DNA of 64,000 nucleotides from Sulfuricurvum sp. (GTDB lineage Bacteria > Campylobacterota > Campylobacteria > Campylobacterales > Sulfurimonadaceae), in assembly GCF_023229695.1 (NCBI RefSeq), contig NZ_JALNYS010000004.1:120682-184681 (forward strand). Reading direction: 5' to 3'. Shown here piece after piece: positions 61,453-64,000 of the stretch (positions within the stretch are counted from its first letter, which is position 1; each line of letters begins with the position of its first letter). Made by a program: the position numbers and the translations under genes. The notes below the pieces were generated by a model. That model was not told where the DNA came from, searched no databases, and worked only from the letters and a program-made list of their open reading frames with translations.

Positions 61453-61959
61453 AGAGACTCCTTATTGAATATGTATAATTTTACATATTATACTACAAAG
61501 TTTAAATTTGCAGCGTTGAATCTTTTCAACCATTTATAAAAAGCCGCTAAACCTACAAAAGGGTTTTATTCCCTATCCATTTTAAACAAACCTGAAATTT
61601 GATCAACACAGAATTCGGAAAATAGCACGTCAAGAAAATCATTCTTACTTCATGGATAAGTCAGGTTTTAATAACTTATCTATATATACTGTCAAATAAT
61701 TGATATATAGTACACATACATGACAATGCTTAATTAAAAAGATACTATATGTGTCTAATACAATAGGTTATCTCCATTAAATGACCTCTATATTGTGAGT
61801 AAAACAATCAAATCTCAGCTCAGCATCCATCGATCACCTCAAAAATTATACCAAAATCGCCTTTTACTAACAAGATAATATTGCATTATCTTTGTAGTAA
61901 TACAAAAACGAAGCCATATTGTGCATCGATATTCCGACGTATAGCTCCATATAGCTAAA
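61453..61959. other. AT-rich intergenic stretch without genes
   Basis: About 500 bases with no convincing coding frame. It contains an imperfect hairpin CTATATA...TATATAG near 61689-61720 and scattered stops in all frames. It holds the promoter region for the toxin-antitoxin-integrase run at its left end. Confidence 0.4.
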
Positions 61960-62079
61960 GTGTATTATGCCGATTCGCTTGATTTAGACAAAGGGGTTAA
62001 TGAACGGGAACGTTTGGGATCAGCGATTGAGAGTTTGCTCTTTATCAAACGTTTATTTGATAAAGAGTTCTCGGAATAA
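61960..62079 (+). pseudogene. Possible coding remnant, 39 codons
   Basis: From a GTG with no ribosome-binding site the frame reads as a protein-like sequence (YYADSLDLDKGVNERERLG, then AIESLLFIKRLFDKEFSE) ending in TAA. It may be the C-terminal remains of a displaced gene. A perfect 12-base inverted repeat, CTCTTTATCAAA and TTTGATAAAGAG (62038-62067), lies inside its end. Confidence 0.3.
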
Positions 62080-62128
62080 ATATTAATATATTGGTAATTA
62101 TTAATATTTACTGCTATAATTATCAGTA
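62079..62128 (+). promoter_or_regulatory. hipBA promoter with two inverted-repeat operators
   Basis: AATATTAATA (62079-62088) and TATTAATATT (62099-62108) are a perfect inverted pair overlapping the -35 region (TTGGTA at 62091-62096). TACTG and CAGTA (62109-62128) flank the -10 box TATAAT at 62115-62120. Binding by HipB is inferred. Confidence 0.6.
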
Positions 62129-62149
62129 TATTGATATTTTGGATAACCA

Positions 62150-62398
62150 ATGAGCCTAATGCATCTAAGCCAAACCATTATTGATGCCCGAAAGAAAAAA
62201 GGGTTGAACCAAACCGAAGCAGCCAAATATGCCGGCATAAGTCTCAATACCTACCGTCGCATGGAAAACGGTTTTATTGAGGAAGTCGGGATCACGAAAG
62301 TGAGTGAAGTCCTTGATTTTTTCGGATTAGAAATGGCAACTAGAGAAAAAGGTCGTCCATTAACGTTAGAGGAGTTGCAGCGTGGAGAGACGTATTAA
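62150..62398 (+). CDS. hipB: HipB-type antitoxin/regulator
   Basis: The 82-residue protein is an XRE helix-turn-helix protein (IIDARKKKGLNQTEAAKYAG, then ISLNTYRRMENG). It overlaps hipA by 17 bases, the usual order. It would repress its own operon through the repeats just upstream and neutralise HipA. It lacks any long N-terminal extension. Confidence 0.8.
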   Translation: MSLMHLSQTIIDARKKKGLNQTEAAKYAGISLNTYRRMENGFIEEVGITKVSEVLDFFGLEMATREKGRPLTLEELQRGETY

Positions 62399-63569
62399 TA
62401 TCTATACTAATACCCAAAGAGCCGGTACATTAGCAAAAGAAGGTGATAAGCATATATTCACCTACACATCCGAAGCGATTACTCCCATCTCCGTAACAAT
62501 GCCGATTCGGTCTGAAAGCTGGAGATCCATCCATCTTCATCCGATATTTGAAATGAATCTTCCCGAAGGTGCCTTGAAAGAGAGGATACGTGAACGCTTT
62601 GCGAAGGTCAAACAAATGGATGATCTTGGATTGCTGGAGTTAATCGGTCCGCATGTTATCGGGCGTGTCAAATACGGCCTTCCTGGAAAGTATGAAGAGC
62701 CTATTACTCTTGACGACATCTTGCATGACGATACTCACGTACTGTTTGAGAAACTGATGGAGCGCTTTGCTATCCGCTCAGGTGTTTCAGGTGTTCAACC
62801 CAAGATACTACTTCAAATCAATGATAAAAATACTCTCACGACCGAAGAGTATATTGTCAAATCGTGGGGAGATGAATATCCAGAACTTGCATTTAATGAG
62901 TTTTTTTGTATGGAAGCGGTGCGATTAGCCGGTTTGCCTACTCCTGAATACAAGCTTTCTGAAAATCGATCGATGTTTATCATGAAACGATTCGATTTAA
63001 AAGGTGATGGCAGCTATCTAGGCTTTGAAGACGGGTGTGTGCTTCTGGGCAAAGGGACGATTGACAAATACCATGCTTCTTATGAAGATCTTGCTAAAGT
63101 ACTAAAAGCCTCTACCGCTGCCGAATCGAGACTTAAAAACCTGCGGACGTTATTTAAAGCGCTTGTAATGAACCATTTTCTCCGAAATGGCGATGCCCAT
63201 CTCAAAAACTTTGCTATCTTGTATGATGAAGATTATACCGATGCAAGAATGGCACCGATCTACGATGTTGTCTGTACAACCGTCTATCTGAAGGAGGATC
63301 TGCCTGCTCTAAATATGAGTGGCGGCAAGGTATGGTGGAAGAAAAAAACCTATATCGGATTTGGCAAGCAAACCTGCAAGCTCACGACAGCTGAAATTGA
63401 TGATATCTTTGAATGTTGCGCAGATGCTACCAAAAATGCAGCTGTGGCAATGTTCGATTACGTCAAAACACATCCTGATATTAGCGCATTTGCAGAACGA
63501 CTCTTACTTGAATGGAATAAGGGACTTGAATCCTTTGGATTTGATCCGATTAATACAATCAAACTCTGA
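62382..63569 (+). CDS. hipA: HipA-family Ser/Thr kinase toxin
   Basis: The 395-residue protein has the HipA N-terminal domain (GTLAKEGDKHIFTYTSEA, FEMNLPEGALKERI) and the kinase core. SGVQPKILLQ is the phosphorylation/ejecting loop, FIMKRFD follows, and the catalytic loop NGDAHLKNFAILYDE precedes APIYDVVCTT. HipA proteins phosphorylate tRNA ligases, causing dormancy. The GTG start at 62382 lies inside hipB. Catalytic residues look intact. Confidence 0.9.
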   Translation: MERRINIYTNTQRAGTLAKEGDKHIFTYTSEAITPISVTMPIRSESWRSIHLHPIFEMNLPEGALKERIRERFAKVKQMDDLGLLELIGPHVIGRVKYGLPGKYEEPITLDDILHDDTHVLFEKLMERFAIRSGVSGVQPKILLQINDKNTLTTEEYIVKSWGDEYPELAFNEFFCMEAVRLAGLPTPEYKLSENRSMFIMKRFDLKGDGSYLGFEDGCVLLGKGTIDKYHASYEDLAKVLKASTAAESRLKNLRTLFKALVMNHFLRNGDAHLKNFAILYDEDYTDARMAPIYDVVCTTVYLKEDLPALNMSGGKVWWKKKTYIGFGKQTCKLTTAEIDDIFECCADATKNAAVAMFDYVKTHPDISAFAERLLLEWNKGLESFGFDPINTIKL

Positions 63570-63574
63570 TTCTA

Positions 63575-64000
63575 TTAACGTATCGAAAAATCAAAGTACG
63601 TTGCAGGATATGGCTCATTTTCAAGCGTAAAATGCCACCACTCTTCTTGCAGTGGTCTAAATCCATGACGAAGCATAATGGAGCGTAGCAGCAAACGGTT
63701 AGTACGTTGCTGCACAGATACTGACATGCTTGTTGGCCATGAAATAGGGCTAAAAAAGTCAAAACCCGTTCCCATATCCAACTCCTTTCTTGTTTGAAGG
63801 TCAATGAGAGTCACATCAACGGTACTGCCACGCGAATGACCAGAATGTGCTGCAATATACCCTTTTGCATATGACGGAGTATTCGGCCAGTGATCGCGGA
63901 GATTATTCGGCCACTTGAAGAGAGATATTTTCTGTGTTTGGATTTTAACATAAAGTGGCCGGATATTGGTTCCTTGATCATCTAGATTTCTTATTTTTCA
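63575..64000 (-). pseudogene. D-Ala-D-Ala dipeptidase (VanX/DdpX type), N-terminus lost
   Basis: The C-terminal half matches VanX/DdpX zinc dipeptidases: GYIAAHSGHSRGSTVDVTL (zinc ligands His and Asp), ELDMGTGFDFFSP and EEWWHFTLENEPYPATYFDF (Glu and His). The matching frame extends upstream to a TGA at 63998-64000 with no start codon between, and the DxYRP-type segment expected before GYIA is not visible. So the 5' end seems lost or frameshifted. Sequence beyond the window could change this view. It converges on hipA with a five-base gap. Confidence 0.6.

Noticed and set aside
61965..62150. A 61-codon minus-strand frame before hipB
   Set aside because: It is Asn/Ile-rich, overlaps the hipBA promoter and operators, and has no ribosome-binding site; the opposite strand looks more like coding sequence.

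Overview
The window looks like chromosomal DNA of a Campylobacterota (epsilonproteobacterial) sulfur oxidiser of the Sulfuricurvum/Sulfurimonas kind. This is inferred from gene content and general protein style, not from a marker gene: a Campylobacter-type desulforubrerythrin next to a PerR-like Fur protein, periplasmic dihaem cytochrome c peroxidase and rhodanese, a split ThrE exporter, GH57 enzymes, and nitrate assimilation genes with a PP2C-kinase fusion. I saw no rRNA, tRNA or CRISPR array.

Layout. (1) 1-6.9 kb: a lasso-peptide-type RiPP cluster. It holds a 49-codon precursor, an asparagine-synthetase-like cyclase, an HprK-like kinase, a sulfotransferase, a PqqD/RRE protein, a divergent B2 protease, a family-5 nucleotidyltransferase and a second kinase cut by the window edge. 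(2) 7.2-14.2 kb: an orphan RelB-type antitoxin with its own operator, tex, two siroheme genes, a PP2C/Ser-Thr kinase fusion and a nitrate transporter. (3) 14.5-19.6 kb: a GGDEF-EAL protein, two paralogous small membrane proteins around a YjfB-like gene, several copies of a dispersed repeat and a DUF481 protein. (4) 19.7-29.9 kb: two GH57 enzymes, a galT-like transferase, adenine deaminase, an outer-membrane-type protein and a tandem-DUF302 lipoprotein. (5) 30-33.3 kb: peroxide defence (desulforubrerythrin, PerR-like regulator, cytochrome c peroxidase) and a periplasmic rhodanese.

(6) 33.5-43.7 kb: a nearly complete type II secretion system in two divergent operons (gspG-H-I-J and gspK-L-M-N-C-D-E-F), followed by two large lipoproteins, a rhombosortase-like intramembrane protease and a subtilase ending in a GlyGly-CTERM-like tail. 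Together these look like a secretion, anchoring and processing system. (7) 50.6-53.3 kb: an exported protein, a two-gene ThrE exporter and a roughly 0.7 kb segment bounded by inverted repeats that holds an XRE regulator. (8) 53.4-59.2 kb: a seven-gene overlapping operon, in order of transcription a 32-residue membrane peptide, hemH, a carotenoid-type FAD oxidoreductase, a LytS-like kinase, a LytTR regulator, an internally deleted YbgA and photolyase. (9) 59.5-64 kb: accessory DNA with a tyrosine recombinase in the same run of genes as a Phd/RelE toxin-antitoxin pair, then hipBA and a broken D-Ala-D-Ala dipeptidase gene.

The most interesting systems are the lasso cluster, which combines kinase, sulfotransferase and nucleotidyltransferase, and the type II secretion/rhombosortase/GlyGly-CTERM set. 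A family of hairpin-rich repeats with inverted TTACGCAC-containing ends is scattered through the first 52 kb. All assignments come from reading the sequence and recalled family motifs; no database search was run.
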